Origin: an uncultured bacterium
GTDB taxonomy: Bacteria > Bacillota > Negativicutes > Acidaminococcales > Acidaminococcaceae
DNA: 64,000 bases
NCBI GenBank assembly: GCA_905215645.1
Contig: CAJMQS010000006.1
Location: 22,276-86,275 of the forward strand
Direction: 5' to 3'
Shown piece after piece: positions 43,984-53,174 of the stretch (position 1 is the stretch's first letter; every line of letters begins with the position of its first letter). Under the pieces are notes generated by a model. It was given only the letters and a program-made list of their open reading frames with translations. It was not told the DNA's origin and did no database searches. The translations under genes were made by a program, and so were the position numbers.

Positions 43984-45294
43984 TTGGCTAAGGCAAAACA
44001 GAAACAGATCAAAATCGGGCTGCTGGGAGCCGGCACAGTGGGGGGCGGCGTGATCCTGGTGCTGAACCAGAACCGCCAGCTGATCACGGAACGGGTGGGC
44101 GCAGAAATCTGCATCCAGAAGGTGTTGGCACGCCATCCGGAAAAAGTCCGGGCCCTGGATGCCAGCCTGGCTACCACGGACAAGATCGAAGACATCGTGA
44201 ACGATCCGGAAATCGACATCGTTGTGGAACTGATGGGACGGGAACATCCGGCCCTGGAATACATGGAAGCAGCCCTTCGGGCAGGGAAGAATGTAGTCAC
44301 CGCCAACAAGGACGTGGTGGCCACCCATGGGAAGGAACTCTTCGAACTGGCGGCGGCTAACCATGTGGACTTTCTCTTTGAAGCAGCGGTCGCAGGGGGC
44401 ATCCCCATCATCCGTCCGCTGAAGGAAAGCCTGGCCGCCAATAAGATCAATAAGATCATGGGGATCATCAACGGTACCACCAACTATATGCTCACCAAGA
44501 TGACCCAGGATCATATGGATTTTGCCGAAGTGCTGAAAGAAGCCCAAGAAAAGGGCTATGCAGAAAGCGACCCCACTGCTGATGTGGGCGGTTTCGATGC
44601 AGCCCGGAAAATTGCCATCCTGGCTTCCATCGCTTTCAACAGCCGGGTCAGCCTGGATGATGTCTATGTGGAAGGCATCGACAAGATCTCTTCCCGGGAC
44701 ATTGAATATGCCGATGAACTGGGGTATGTGATCAAGCTGCTGGGCATCGCCAAGCAGAAAGAAGGGAAAGGGGTCAGTGCCCGGGTCCATCCCACCATGC
44801 TCCGGAAGGACCATCCCCTGGCTACTGTCAACGATGTGTTCAATGCAGTGTATGTGGAAGGCCAGCCGGTGGGCGAAGCCATGTTCTTCGGACGGGGTGC
44901 CGGCCGGATGCCCACGGCTAGTGCCGTCTGCGGGGATATCATCGAAAGCACCCGGAATATCCTGGCCGGCTGCACCGGACGGGTGGGCTGCACCTGCTAT
45001 GAGATGAAACCCATGCTGCCTCCGGAAGAGATCATCTCTCCCTGCTATATCCGGATGCTGGTGGAAGACCGGCCCGGTGTCTGGGCCACCATCGCCTCCG
45101 CCTTTGGGGACAACAAGGTCAGCCTGAAGACCGTCGTCCAGAAACGTTCCCTGGGGAACCTGGCAGAAATCGTGGTGATCACTTACGGGGTCTCTGAATT
45201 CGCCCTGCGGAAAGCGGCGGATTCCCTGTCCAAACTGGCTGTGGTGGCACGGATCTGCAACATCATCCGGGTGGAAGACAGCAGCCTGGACTGA
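43984..45294 (+). CDS. hom: Homoserine dehydrogenase
   Basis: 436 residues. NAD(P) motif KIGLLGAGTVGGGVILVL, TANKDVVATHG, AAVAGGIPIIRPLKESLAANKI, GIINGTTNYMLTKM, GFDAARKIAILASIAF, then a C-terminal ACT domain (LVEDRPGVWATIASAFGDNKVSLKTVVQ) for feedback by threonine. TTG start after GGAGGATGAGGGG. Next to thrB, so threonine/methionine branch of aspartate metabolism. Confidence 0.94.
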   Translation: MAKAKQKQIKIGLLGAGTVGGGVILVLNQNRQLITERVGAEICIQKVLARHPEKVRALDASLATTDKIEDIVNDPEIDIVVELMGREHPALEYMEAALRAGKNVVTANKDVVATHGKELFELAAANHVDFLFEAAVAGGIPIIRPLKESLAANKINKIMGIINGTTNYMLTKMTQDHMDFAEVLKEAQEKGYAESDPTADVGGFDAARKIAILASIAFNSRVSLDDVYVEGIDKISSRDIEYADELGYVIKLLGIAKQKEGKGVSARVHPTMLRKDHPLATVNDVFNAVYVEGQPVGEAMFFGRGAGRMPTASAVCGDIIESTRNILAGCTGRVGCTCYEMKPMLPPEEIISPCYIRMLVEDRPGVWATIASAFGDNKVSLKTVVQKRSLGNLAEIVVITYGVSEFALRKAADSLSKLAVVARICNIIRVEDSSLD

Positions 45295-45311
45295 GAAAAG
45301 AGGCACGGAAT

Positions 45312-46238
45312 ATGGCTGAACTACGGAAAAAAGTAACGGTGCAGGTGCCGGCCACCTCTGCCAACTGCGGGCCCGGCTTCGACTGCCTGGGGCTGGCCTG
45401 TACCCTGTACAACACTTTTACCTATGAACTGATCCCTGCAAAAGAAGGTGTCCAGGTCCGGACCGAAGGACAGGAGAATGCTTCCCTGCCCCAGGGCCGG
45501 AACAACCTGGCGGCCCAGTCCTTTTATACCCTATGGGAGAAACTCCAGCAGCCGGACACTGGCTTGAAAATCGCCTGCCGGATCCAGGTCCCTGTATCCC
45601 GGGGACTGGGCAGCAGCTCCACTGCCATCGTAGCCGGTTTGACGGCAGCCAACGCCCTGGCTGGGAATCTCCTTTCCAAAGCGGAACTGGTGACGGAAGC
45701 GGCCCGGATCGAAGGCCATCCGGACAATGTAGCTCCCGCCATCCTGGGAGGCATGACGGTGAACGTGATGGAGAAGGGAAAAGTGGAGAGCCTGAAACTG
45801 GCCCTGGCCAAGCCTCTGAAGCTGGTGGTGCTGGTACCGGCCCTGCCGCTGCCTACCTCCAAAGCCCGGGCGGCCCTGCCGAAAATGGTCTCCCACAAAG
45901 ATGCCGTATACAATGTGAGCCGGGCGGCCCTTTTGGTAGGGTCCCTGATGAGCGGAGATTATCATTTCCTCACAACGGCTCTGGAAGACCGGCTCCACCA
46001 ACCCTACCGGCTGCCCTTGATCCCTGGGGCGGAAGAAGCCCTGGCTGCGGCCCGGCAGGCAGGCGCCTACAATGGGATCATTTCCGGTGCCGGTTCCACC
46101 CTGCTGGCCTATGTGCCGGCGGACGGAGATGCGGAAAAAGTCGGGGAGGCCATGCGCCGGCCCTTTGCCAAACGGCATATGGAAACCACCCTGCACTTCC
46201 TGGAAATCGATCCGGAAGGCGCCAAGGTGATCGGCTGA
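45312..46238 (+). CDS. thrB: Homoserine kinase
   Basis: 308 residues, GHMP kinase. VQVPATSANCGPGFDCLGLA at the N-terminus, ATP loop PVSRGLGSSSTAIVAGL (residue ~95), and the C-terminal GAYNGIISGAGSTLLAYV. Phosphorylates homoserine for threonine synthesis; threonine synthase is not in the window. 17 bases after hom. Confidence 0.94.
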   Translation: MAELRKKVTVQVPATSANCGPGFDCLGLACTLYNTFTYELIPAKEGVQVRTEGQENASLPQGRNNLAAQSFYTLWEKLQQPDTGLKIACRIQVPVSRGLGSSSTAIVAGLTAANALAGNLLSKAELVTEAARIEGHPDNVAPAILGGMTVNVMEKGKVESLKLALAKPLKLVVLVPALPLPTSKARAALPKMVSHKDAVYNVSRAALLVGSLMSGDYHFLTTALEDRLHQPYRLPLIPGAEEALAAARQAGAYNGIISGAGSTLLAYVPADGDAEKVGEAMRRPFAKRHMETTLHFLEIDPEGAKVIG

Positions 46239-46257
46239 AGAAAAGGAGGAAACATCC

Positions 46258-46923
46258 ATGCTGCAGTTCCATTACATCCATCATTCCTGTTTTACCTTGA
46301 GCGACGGCAAGACCACGCTCCTGTTCGATCCTTATCTGGATGGGAATCCGGAAGGCCTGAAGCCGGAAGATATCAAGGCTGATGTGATCTTCGTCTCCCA
46401 TTATCACGGGGACCATCTGGGGTCCGCCTATGCCATTGCCAAAGCCAATGATGCCCTGCTCATTTCCACCGCGGAAATCGCCAATGATGCAGCTTCCCAT
46501 GGGATCCGTTCCCACGCCATGCACTTGGGAGGGACCCACCAGTTCCCCTTCGGCCGGGTGCGGATCACTCCCGCCTTCCACGGCAGCGGCATTGCCGGCG
46601 GCCATGCCTGTGGATTCATCGTGGAATTTGGCGGGAAGACCGTGTATTTCGCCGGGGATACCAGCGTGTTCGGAGATATGGCCCTGCTGTCCCGGCTGGA
46701 AAAGATCGATGTGGCCCTGCTGCCCATCGGGGACAACTTCACCATGGGGCCCAAGGATGCACGGCTGGCAGCGGAACTTTTGGCCGCACCCCTGGTCATC
46801 CCCATCCATTACAATACCTGGCCCATCATCGCCCAGGATCCGGAAGCCTTCAAACGGGATGTGGAAGCTTCCACCCACAGCAGAGTGGAAGTGGTGAAGG
46901 CCGGGAGCCAGGTCGGATTGTAA
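46258..46923 (+). CDS. UPF0173-type metallo-beta-lactamase-fold hydrolase
   Basis: 221 residues. Metal ligands in HHSCF, HYHGDHLGSA (H-x-H-x-D-H), GGTHQF, GDTSVF and HYNTWP, the UPF0173/YtkL pattern. Physiological substrate unknown. Follows thrB by 19 bases; the intergenic region after it (46924-47134) is GC-rich at first, with no gene. Confidence 0.87.
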   Translation: MLQFHYIHHSCFTLSDGKTTLLFDPYLDGNPEGLKPEDIKADVIFVSHYHGDHLGSAYAIAKANDALLISTAEIANDAASHGIRSHAMHLGGTHQFPFGRVRITPAFHGSGIAGGHACGFIVEFGGKTVYFAGDTSVFGDMALLSRLEKIDVALLPIGDNFTMGPKDARLAAELLAAPLVIPIHYNTWPIIAQDPEAFKRDVEASTHSRVEVVKAGSQVGL

Positions 46924-47017
46924 GGCACGGCCCGCTTCTGCTGGCAGGGGGACAGGGACCGGGAGCCGCTGCCGCTCTGGGGCAGCTCGTGGACCTTTTC
47001 CTCTTTGTAGGGATTTA

Positions 47018-47026
47018 TGGTATAAT
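47018..47026 (+). promoter_or_regulatory. Extended -10 promoter of the two-component operon
   Basis: TG-G-TATAAT with a ~100-base leader before ATG 47135. The leader has two small stems (GGAATC...GGATTCC and GGCAGGTTTTCCTGCC). Confidence 0.6.
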
Positions 47027-47134
47027 AGATAGAACGGAACGCTGGATCTATGCGCTCTGATACCTGGAATCTTTTCCTGGAGAAGGGATTCCCCAAGCCG
47101 GCAGGTTTTCCTGCCAGAAGAGTGAGGGCTGTCT

Positions 47135-47833
47135 ATGAACAAACAACAGACTGTATTGATCGCGGATGATGAACCGCAAATCCGTGAAATCTTAAGCATT
47201 TACTTCAAAAAAGAGGGCTTCAAGGTCATCGAAGCAGCGGACGGGGCGGAAGCCCTGGTCCAGGTCCAGGCCGGAAAACCGGATATCATCCTCCTGGACA
47301 TCATGATGCCGGTGTTGGATGGACTGGAAGTGTGCAAACAGGTCCGGAAGATCTCTGATATCCCCATCATCATGCTGACGGCCAAAGATTCCGATGACGA
47401 CCGGATCCTGGGACTGGAGATCGGCGCTGACGACTACATTTCCAAACCGTTCAATACCCGGGAAGTGGTGGCACGGGTCAAGGCGGTGCTCCGCCGGACC
47501 AATGCATCTATGAGCGGCCAGAACAAACAGGTGCTGGAATATCCCAACCTGATGATCAACCTGAGCGAATACCGGGTGGTGGCCTTTGGCCGGGAAATCA
47601 CCTTTACCGCTAAGGAGATGGAACTGCTCTGGTGCCTGGCTTCCAATCCAGGGATCGTATTCAGCCGGAACCAGCTGCTGGAAAAAATCTGGGGCTATAC
47701 CTATTACGGGGATACCCGGACGGTGGATACCCATATCAAACGGGTCCGGCACAAGCTGGACATCCCGCCGGATTCCACCTGGGACATCATGACCGTATGG
47801 GGTGTCGGGTATAAATTCGAGGTCAAAAAGTGA
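47135..47833 (+). CDS. OmpR/PhoB-family response regulator
   Basis: 232 residues. Receiver domain with acidic pocket DDE (11-13), phospho-acceptor Asp55 in LLDIMMPVLDG, Thr in MLTAK and Lys in SKPFNTREV; C-terminal winged helix ending YYGDTRTVDTHIKRVRHKL...TVWGVGYKF. Overlaps the sensor kinase by 4 bases. Resembles WalR/VanR-type regulators of cell-wall genes; the adjoining dipeptidase supports that target field but does not prove it. Confidence 0.92.
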   Translation: MNKQQTVLIADDEPQIREILSIYFKKEGFKVIEAADGAEALVQVQAGKPDIILLDIMMPVLDGLEVCKQVRKISDIPIIMLTAKDSDDDRILGLEIGADDYISKPFNTREVVARVKAVLRRTNASMSGQNKQVLEYPNLMINLSEYRVVAFGREITFTAKEMELLWCLASNPGIVFSRNQLLEKIWGYTYYGDTRTVDTHIKRVRHKLDIPPDSTWDIMTVWGVGYKFEVKK

Positions 47834-49479
47834 AAAAGTCTTTAAGCACCAGGCTCATGTACAGTTACATGGGCCTGATTCTGGCTATTATCGTCGGGAT
47901 CTCCATGGGGCTCAGCTACTTGATCACCGACTATTTCTTCCGGACTAAGGAACTGGAACTCAACGACAAAGGCGGCCAAGTGGCCATGATGATCCGGTAT
48001 TTCGACGCCATGAATATGGACAAGACCATCCTGCGGGAATATCTCACCTCCATGGATCAGCTGGTGGGCGCCCGGATTTGGGTGTTCAACGACCAGTTCG
48101 ACCTGATCGGGGCCTCGGAGACCGGGACCGAATATGAGCAGGGCCATGAAGGGAACGATTCCAAACAGGAACGGGAAGCCCGGCGGCGGGAAAAATGGAT
48201 GAAGAGCGTGGCAGCCATCGACCAGCAGATCCGGGAAGGGGGCCCCAACAGCGAACGGTTCCAGAAGATCCTTACCAAGGTGTACGCAGGGGAACGGGTC
48301 AACGAACGGATCTACCATCCCTATTACAAGGAACAGGTGCTGATGGTGGGGATCCCCCTGAAAGACAACCACGGCTCTGTATCCGGGGCCATGCTCCTGG
48401 CTTCGCCGCTGGGGGGCCTGAACAAGGTCCTGAAGGACATCTACATCTATACCATCATCGTAGGGATCATCGCCCTGTGCATCAGCGTGATCATCGTCAG
48501 CGGGCTCACCCGCCGGATGGTCAAGCCCCTGATCTCCATGAAGAATTCTGCCAAGGCCATCGCCCTGGGAGATTATTCCTTGAAAGTGGCTGTGGACGGG
48601 GACGATGAAGTGGCGGACCTGGGCCGGAGCCTGAATTCCCTGGGCCGGGATCTGGAACAGTTCGTCCGGAAGACCCGGAAGATGGAAAAGATGCGCCGGG
48701 ATTTCGTGGCCAACGTGTCCCACGAGCTCCGGACCCCTATCACCATCATCCAGGGCTACAATGAAGCCCTGTCCGACGGGACCATCACGGACCCGGAAGA
48801 TGTGAAGAAATACCGGAAGTTGATCAATGACGAGACCCAGCGCCTGGAACGGCTGATCAACGAACTGCTGGATATCAGCCGCCTCCAGCGGGGAGAAGGG
48901 GAGGAAATGGAACCCATCCCCCTGGGGAAAGTGGTGGAAAGCGTGGTGAGCATGCTGGAAGGCCGGGCCGGGAAACGGGATATCCGGCTGGAACAGTATG
49001 TGGATGACAGCATCCTGGTCTGCGGCAATGGGGACCGGCTGTATCAGCTGGTGATGATCCTGGGGGACAATGCCATCAAATATTCCCCGGACAGCTCCGT
49101 GATCCGCTTCCAGGTCATGAAGAACCGCCAGGGGGGAGCCATCCTCACCGTGGTGGACCAGGGCTATGGGATCCCGGAAGAAGACATCCCCTATATCTGG
49201 GAACGGTTCTACAAAGCGGATAAATCCCATTCCCGCCACATCCCCGGCACGGGCCTGGGCCTGGCCATCGGGAAAGAAATCATCCGGATGCACAAGGCCA
49301 AGGTCCAGGTGAAGAGCAAAGTGGGCAAGGGGACGGCTTTCGTCATCACCTTCCCGCCCTGCGAAGAAAAAACGAAAGTGACTCGGGACGGCGCCCATGA
49401 AGCAGAAGTGGTGGAAAATGTCAAACCTCTGGGGGAAGATGATACCATCCAGCAGGAAGGAGACGACAGTGATGTATAA
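47830..49479 (+). CDS. Membrane sensor histidine kinase with HAMP domain
   Basis: 549 residues. Two transmembrane helices (about residues 12-36 and 205-230) enclose a ~170-residue periplasmic sensor region rich in charge. HAMP domain follows (RMVKPLISMKNSAKAIALGDYSLKV), then the phospho-acceptor His298 in NVSHELRTPITIIQGY and the ATPase motifs N (MILGDNAIKYSPDS), G1 (DQGYGIPEEDIPYIWERFYKAD), G2 (GTGLGLAIGKEII). GTG start within the regulator stop. The acidic C-terminal tail overlaps the next gene by 8 bases. Signal unknown. Confidence 0.92.
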   Translation: MKKSLSTRLMYSYMGLILAIIVGISMGLSYLITDYFFRTKELELNDKGGQVAMMIRYFDAMNMDKTILREYLTSMDQLVGARIWVFNDQFDLIGASETGTEYEQGHEGNDSKQEREARRREKWMKSVAAIDQQIREGGPNSERFQKILTKVYAGERVNERIYHPYYKEQVLMVGIPLKDNHGSVSGAMLLASPLGGLNKVLKDIYIYTIIVGIIALCISVIIVSGLTRRMVKPLISMKNSAKAIALGDYSLKVAVDGDDEVADLGRSLNSLGRDLEQFVRKTRKMEKMRRDFVANVSHELRTPITIIQGYNEALSDGTITDPEDVKKYRKLINDETQRLERLINELLDISRLQRGEGEEMEPIPLGKVVESVVSMLEGRAGKRDIRLEQYVDDSILVCGNGDRLYQLVMILGDNAIKYSPDSSVIRFQVMKNRQGGAILTVVDQGYGIPEEDIPYIWERFYKADKSHSRHIPGTGLGLAIGKEIIRMHKAKVQVKSKVGKGTAFVITFPPCEEKTKVTRDGAHEAEVVENVKPLGEDDTIQQEGDDSDV

Positions 49480-50494
49480 GAAAACGGGAATCCTGGCCTT
49501 TTGCCTGGCCTGCGGACTGTCCCTCACCGCCTGGGCCGGGGCCTGGGAACCAGAAGAACTCAACCGGGAAGAAGCGGCCCTGGTGGGCTTCTACCAGGGC
49601 AATGGTGAACAGGTAGCGGTCCGGGAAAACAAGGGACAGCTCCAGCTGCTGTACCGATTCCTGCCCAAGGACCGGGACTATACCGGCAGCAATGTATATA
49701 CTTTGGTGAAGAACCATTATGACAATTACGACCTGCGGGAAGTGGGGCCCAATACCGATGCCGGAAGTACCATCCGCTTCGACCGGGATAAGAACGGCCT
49801 GGGGATCAGCCTGAACCTGGGACAGAAAAGCTATACCCGGAGATTCACCGGCGGGGAGAACGGGAAGCCCATTCGGGTGACTCCGGCCCAGCCTCTGGAA
49901 GAACTGCGGAAAGAAGCAGCCGCGGCCACGCCTCCCAGCCTGCCCTATGACAAGACCGCGGACCTGGTGGATCTGTCCCAGACGGTGCCGGGACTTCAGC
50001 TGGATCTCCGGTATACCACGGCAGACAACTTGTTCGGCGCGCCTCTGGTGCTGCGCCAGCAGGCCCTCCTGGACAGGAATGCGGCCCAGGCCCTGGCCCG
50101 GGTCCAGGCAGGACTGAAGCCCTATGGGTACGGCTTGGTGGTATGGGAGGCTTACCGGTCCTGGCAGGATTTCAAACTGGCGACCCTGGCCCTGGGCAAA
50201 GACCATGCTGACATGCTGCCCAAGGCGGAAGAAGGGTATCCCCACAATTCCGGACGGAGCATCGATGTGAGCCTGTACAGTCTGGATACGGGAGAACCGG
50301 TGGCCATGATCTCTGACTTCGATGAGCCTTCCCCGGCCCAGTACGCTCAGTTTGCCGGGGGCACCCAGAAACAGCGCTACCTGCGGGACCTTTTGCGCCA
50401 GCAGATGACCTTGCAAGGATTTACCGCCAGCGACATGGAATGGTGGCATTTCGACTACGATGCAGGCAGCCGGTACCAGGTGCTGAATCAGTGA
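49472..50494 (+). CDS. Exported D-Ala-D-Ala dipeptidase, VanX/DdpX family (M15D)
   Basis: 340 residues. Signal peptide MYKKTGILAFCLACGLSLTAWAG, a ~110-residue N-terminal beta-rich domain of unknown role, then the VanX fold: LDLRYTTADNLFGAPLV, VVWEAYRS, zinc ligands His258 and Asp265 in HNSGRSIDVSL, Glu323 and His326 in EWWHFDY. Predicted to cleave D-Ala-D-Ala in the periplasm, probably for peptidoglycan salvage. No vanH or vanA ligase nearby, so not a resistance cluster as seen. Operon with the two-component genes. Confidence 0.85.
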   Translation: MYKKTGILAFCLACGLSLTAWAGAWEPEELNREEAALVGFYQGNGEQVAVRENKGQLQLLYRFLPKDRDYTGSNVYTLVKNHYDNYDLREVGPNTDAGSTIRFDRDKNGLGISLNLGQKSYTRRFTGGENGKPIRVTPAQPLEELRKEAAAATPPSLPYDKTADLVDLSQTVPGLQLDLRYTTADNLFGAPLVLRQQALLDRNAAQALARVQAGLKPYGYGLVVWEAYRSWQDFKLATLALGKDHADMLPKAEEGYPHNSGRSIDVSLYSLDTGEPVAMISDFDEPSPAQYAQFAGGTQKQRYLRDLLRQQMTLQGFTASDMEWWHFDYDAGSRYQVLNQ

Positions 50495-50563
50495 AAAGGA
50501 ATTCGCCAAAAAATTCTTTTTATGGTAAAATTGATAAGATAAAATTGGCAGGAGGAGTATGTC

Positions 50564-50899
50564 ATGAACGTTTATGATGAAATGAATAATCTTTGCAAAG
50601 CCATCAAAGAATCCCATGAATATAAAATGCTGGTGGAAGCCAAAGGCAAGCTGTCCGGAGATGCTTCGGCAGAATCCATGGTGAAGGATTTCCTGAAGCA
50701 GAAACAGGAAATCGAACTCCAGCAGTACCAGGGCCAGAAACCCGATGATGCCAAGGTGAAGAAGATGCAGGACCTGTACAATGTGCTGCAGCTGAACCCG
50801 GTGGCTGCGGACTACATCCAGGCCTACATCCGGTTCCAGATGATGATCGGCGACCTGTCCAAGACCCTGGGTGACACCCTGAAGGAAGCCATGGAATAA
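50564..50899 (+). CDS. YlbF/YmcA-family protein
   Basis: 111 residues, all-helical, with the family pattern LCKAIKESHEYKMLVEAK...VKDFLKQKQEIELQQYQGQ. Related proteins in Bacillus form a complex that influences RNase Y and competence or biofilm genes. Here the role is unknown. GGAGG 8 bases upstream; weak -10 box TGGTAAAAT at ~50524. Its stop overlaps the murB start. Confidence 0.85.
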   Translation: MNVYDEMNNLCKAIKESHEYKMLVEAKGKLSGDASAESMVKDFLKQKQEIELQQYQGQKPDDAKVKKMQDLYNVLQLNPVAADYIQAYIRFQMMIGDLSKTLGDTLKEAME

Positions 50900-51810
50900 T
50901 GGGGATATCCGCACTGCTTGCTTTCCTGGAAGAAACCCTTCCGGGAAAATACCAGATCAATGCCCCCATGGACAGGTACACCACCTTCCGGGTGGGAGGG
51001 CCCGCGGACCTGTTGGCGGTTCCCGAGACCCAGGAAGAGGTGTGCAGCCTCCTCCGGGAGGTCCACCGCCAAAATGTCCCCCTTACGGTCATCGGCAATG
51101 GTTCCAATCTATTGGTGCTGGATAAGGGAGTCCGGGGGATCGTCTTAAAACTGGGCAATGCCCTGAAGGGACTTTCCGTGGACGGCAGCACCATCAAGGT
51201 GGAAGCTGGGGTCCTGCTTTCCCGGCTGGCTTCGGCTGCCGCAGAAGGAGGACTGGCCGGGCTGGAATTCGCTTCCGGCATCCCCGGCAGCCTGGGTGGG
51301 GCTGTCCTCATGAATGCGGGAGCTTATGGGGGAGAGATCGGCGATCTTGTCCGTCAGGTCAAAGTGGTCAGCCGAGAAGGCAATGTCCGGCTGCTGGACC
51401 GGGAAGCTATGGATTTCCGGTACCGCCACTCGGCCGTGATGGACAGCGGCGACATCATCCTTGCGGCGGACCTGGAACTGACCCGGGATGACCCGGATGC
51501 CATCCGAGAACGCATCACTGAACTGACCCGGAAACGGGTAGAGAAACAACCGTTGAATTTCCCCAGCGCGGGAAGCACTTTCAAGAGACCTCCAGGATAT
51601 TTTGCAGCGGCGCTCATCGATCAGGCGGGCCTTCGGGGCTACCGGGTCGGGGATGCCCAGGTATCGGAAAAACACACGGGCTTCGTGGTGAACCGGGGCC
51701 ATGCTACAGCTGCAGAGATCTTACAGCTGATGGAAGATGTGAAGGAACGGGTCCATACGGCCAGCGGTGTCTGGCTGGAACCGGAAGTCCGGATCATCGG
51801 AGAAGAATAA
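50899..51810 (+). CDS. murB: UDP-N-acetylenolpyruvoylglucosamine reductase MurB
   Basis: 303 residues, type II MurB (FAD, NADPH). MDRYTTFRVGGPADLLAVP, VIGNGSNLLVLDKGVRG, GLEFASGIPGSLGGAVLMNAGAYGGEIGD, the catalytic Ser in NFPSAGSTFKRP, and a Glu in LEPEVRIIG. Makes UDP-MurNAc for cell wall. Starts at the A of the ylbF-like stop (TAATG). Confidence 0.96.
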   Translation: MGISALLAFLEETLPGKYQINAPMDRYTTFRVGGPADLLAVPETQEEVCSLLREVHRQNVPLTVIGNGSNLLVLDKGVRGIVLKLGNALKGLSVDGSTIKVEAGVLLSRLASAAAEGGLAGLEFASGIPGSLGGAVLMNAGAYGGEIGDLVRQVKVVSREGNVRLLDREAMDFRYRHSAVMDSGDIILAADLELTRDDPDAIRERITELTRKRVEKQPLNFPSAGSTFKRPPGYFAAALIDQAGLRGYRVGDAQVSEKHTGFVVNRGHATAAEILQLMEDVKERVHTASGVWLEPEVRIIGEE

Positions 51811-51845
51811 GAGGATAGTATCCTGGAAGGAGTCTGTTAGAGCGT

Positions 51846-52775
51846 ATGAGTAAGGGGTATATTTTCGTCCTTGTGACGGCTTTTCTGTTTGGGACCATGG
51901 AAACGGCCCTGAAGTTTTTCGGGAACATGTTCCATCCCATCCAGATCACCTTCCTCCGTTTTTTGATCGGGGGTTTCGTACTGATGCCCATGGCCTTCAA
52001 CTCACTGAAAAAGAAAAATGTGAAGCTGAACGGCCAGGACCTGAAGTTCTTCCTATTCTCCGGGTTCCTGGGAGTGGTGGTCAGCATGATCCTCTACCAG
52101 ATGGCCATTGCCTATGGCAAGGCTTCGGTGAGCGGGGTCATCTTCAGCTGCAACCCGGTCTTTGTGGTCCTGTTCGCCTATTTCCTGTTGGGTGAGCCTA
52201 TCGACAAACTGACCATCTTTTCCCTGATGGCCAGTTTTGCCGGGATCATCTGTATCGTGAATCCGGCCAATATGACGGGCAGCCAGCTGAGCGTGATCCT
52301 GATCCTGCTCTCTGCCATGACGTTTGCCCTCTATGGGATCGCCGGACGGAAACATGCCCAGCGGTACGGGGGTATTGCCATGACCAGCCTGAGCTTTGTG
52401 TGCGGGTCCCTGGAAATGTTGCTTTTGATCGGCCTTTCCACCCTGGCCCCGGTGCGCAGCCTGATGCTGGATCTGGGCCTCAAGGTATTCACGGATATCC
52501 CCATCTTCAGTGGCCTTACTGCTGCCCATATCCCGCCCCTGGCTTACATTGCCGTAGGGGTCACAGGGCTTGGGTTTGCCTGTTATTTCCTGGCCATGGA
52601 ATATACGGACCCAGCTACGGCCTCGCTGGCCTTTTATATCAAACCCATCCTGACGGCCTTCATGGCCTGGCTGGTCATCGATGAACCCATTACGGTCAAC
52701 ATGGTGGTGGGGATTGCCCTGATCCTTTTTGGATCCTGCCTTTCCATTATCTCCAAACGGAAGAAGGCATCTTGA
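51846..52775 (+). CDS. DMT-superfamily (EamA) transporter
   Basis: 309 residues, ten hydrophobic helices in two similar halves (FVLVTAFLFGTMETALKFFG and VILILLSAMTFALYGIAGRK), the EamA fold. Such proteins export amino acids or other metabolites; substrate not readable. GGAG upstream is weak. Separate from murB by 35 bases. Confidence 0.85.
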   Translation: MSKGYIFVLVTAFLFGTMETALKFFGNMFHPIQITFLRFLIGGFVLMPMAFNSLKKKNVKLNGQDLKFFLFSGFLGVVVSMILYQMAIAYGKASVSGVIFSCNPVFVVLFAYFLLGEPIDKLTIFSLMASFAGIICIVNPANMTGSQLSVILILLSAMTFALYGIAGRKHAQRYGGIAMTSLSFVCGSLEMLLLIGLSTLAPVRSLMLDLGLKVFTDIPIFSGLTAAHIPPLAYIAVGVTGLGFACYFLAMEYTDPATASLAFYIKPILTAFMAWLVIDEPITVNMVVGIALILFGSCLSIISKRKKAS

Positions 52776-52794
52776 CAGAGAAAGGAAACTTGGA

Positions 52795-53163
52795 ATGCGA
52801 TTCAAATTCGTCCACAACAATTTCAATGTGCTGGACCTCCAGAAATCTTTGGCTTTCTATAAAGAAGCCCTGGGACTGGAAGAAACCCGGCGGATCGAAA
52901 CCCCGGATTTCACCATCGTGTATCTGGGAGACCATCAGACCAGCCATCTGCTGGAGCTGACCTGGCTGAAAGATCGGAAGGAGCCCTATAACCTGGGAGA
53001 CAACGAATTCCATCTGGCTTTTGAAACCGATGATTTCGCCGCGGCCCACGAGAAGCATCAGAAGATGGGCTGTATCTGCTACGAAAATCCGGCAATGGGG
53101 ATTTATTTCATTACGGATCCTGACAACTACTGGCTGGAAATCCTGCCGCCGAAAAAGGGATAA
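52795..53163 (+). CDS. Glyoxalase I-like VOC protein
   Basis: 122 residues, two beta-alpha-beta-beta-beta modules. Metal ligands as in lactoylglutathione lyase: HNNFNVLDLQKSLAFYKEALG (His), ELTW (Glu), NEFHLAFETDD (His), YFITDPDNYWLEIL (Glu). All four are present, so a metal-dependent lyase for methylglyoxal adducts is plausible, though many VOC proteins act on other compounds. ATG 52795 has AAAGGAA upstream. Confidence 0.83.
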   Translation: MRFKFVHNNFNVLDLQKSLAFYKEALGLEETRRIETPDFTIVYLGDHQTSHLLELTWLKDRKEPYNLGDNEFHLAFETDDFAAAHEKHQKMGCICYENPAMGIYFITDPDNYWLEILPPKKG

Positions 53164-53174
53164 GGAGAGACAAT

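Noticed and set aside
49472..50494. Vancomycin-resistance cluster
   Set aside because: Only a VanX-like enzyme and a two-component system are present; no VanH or D-Ala-D-Lac ligase.
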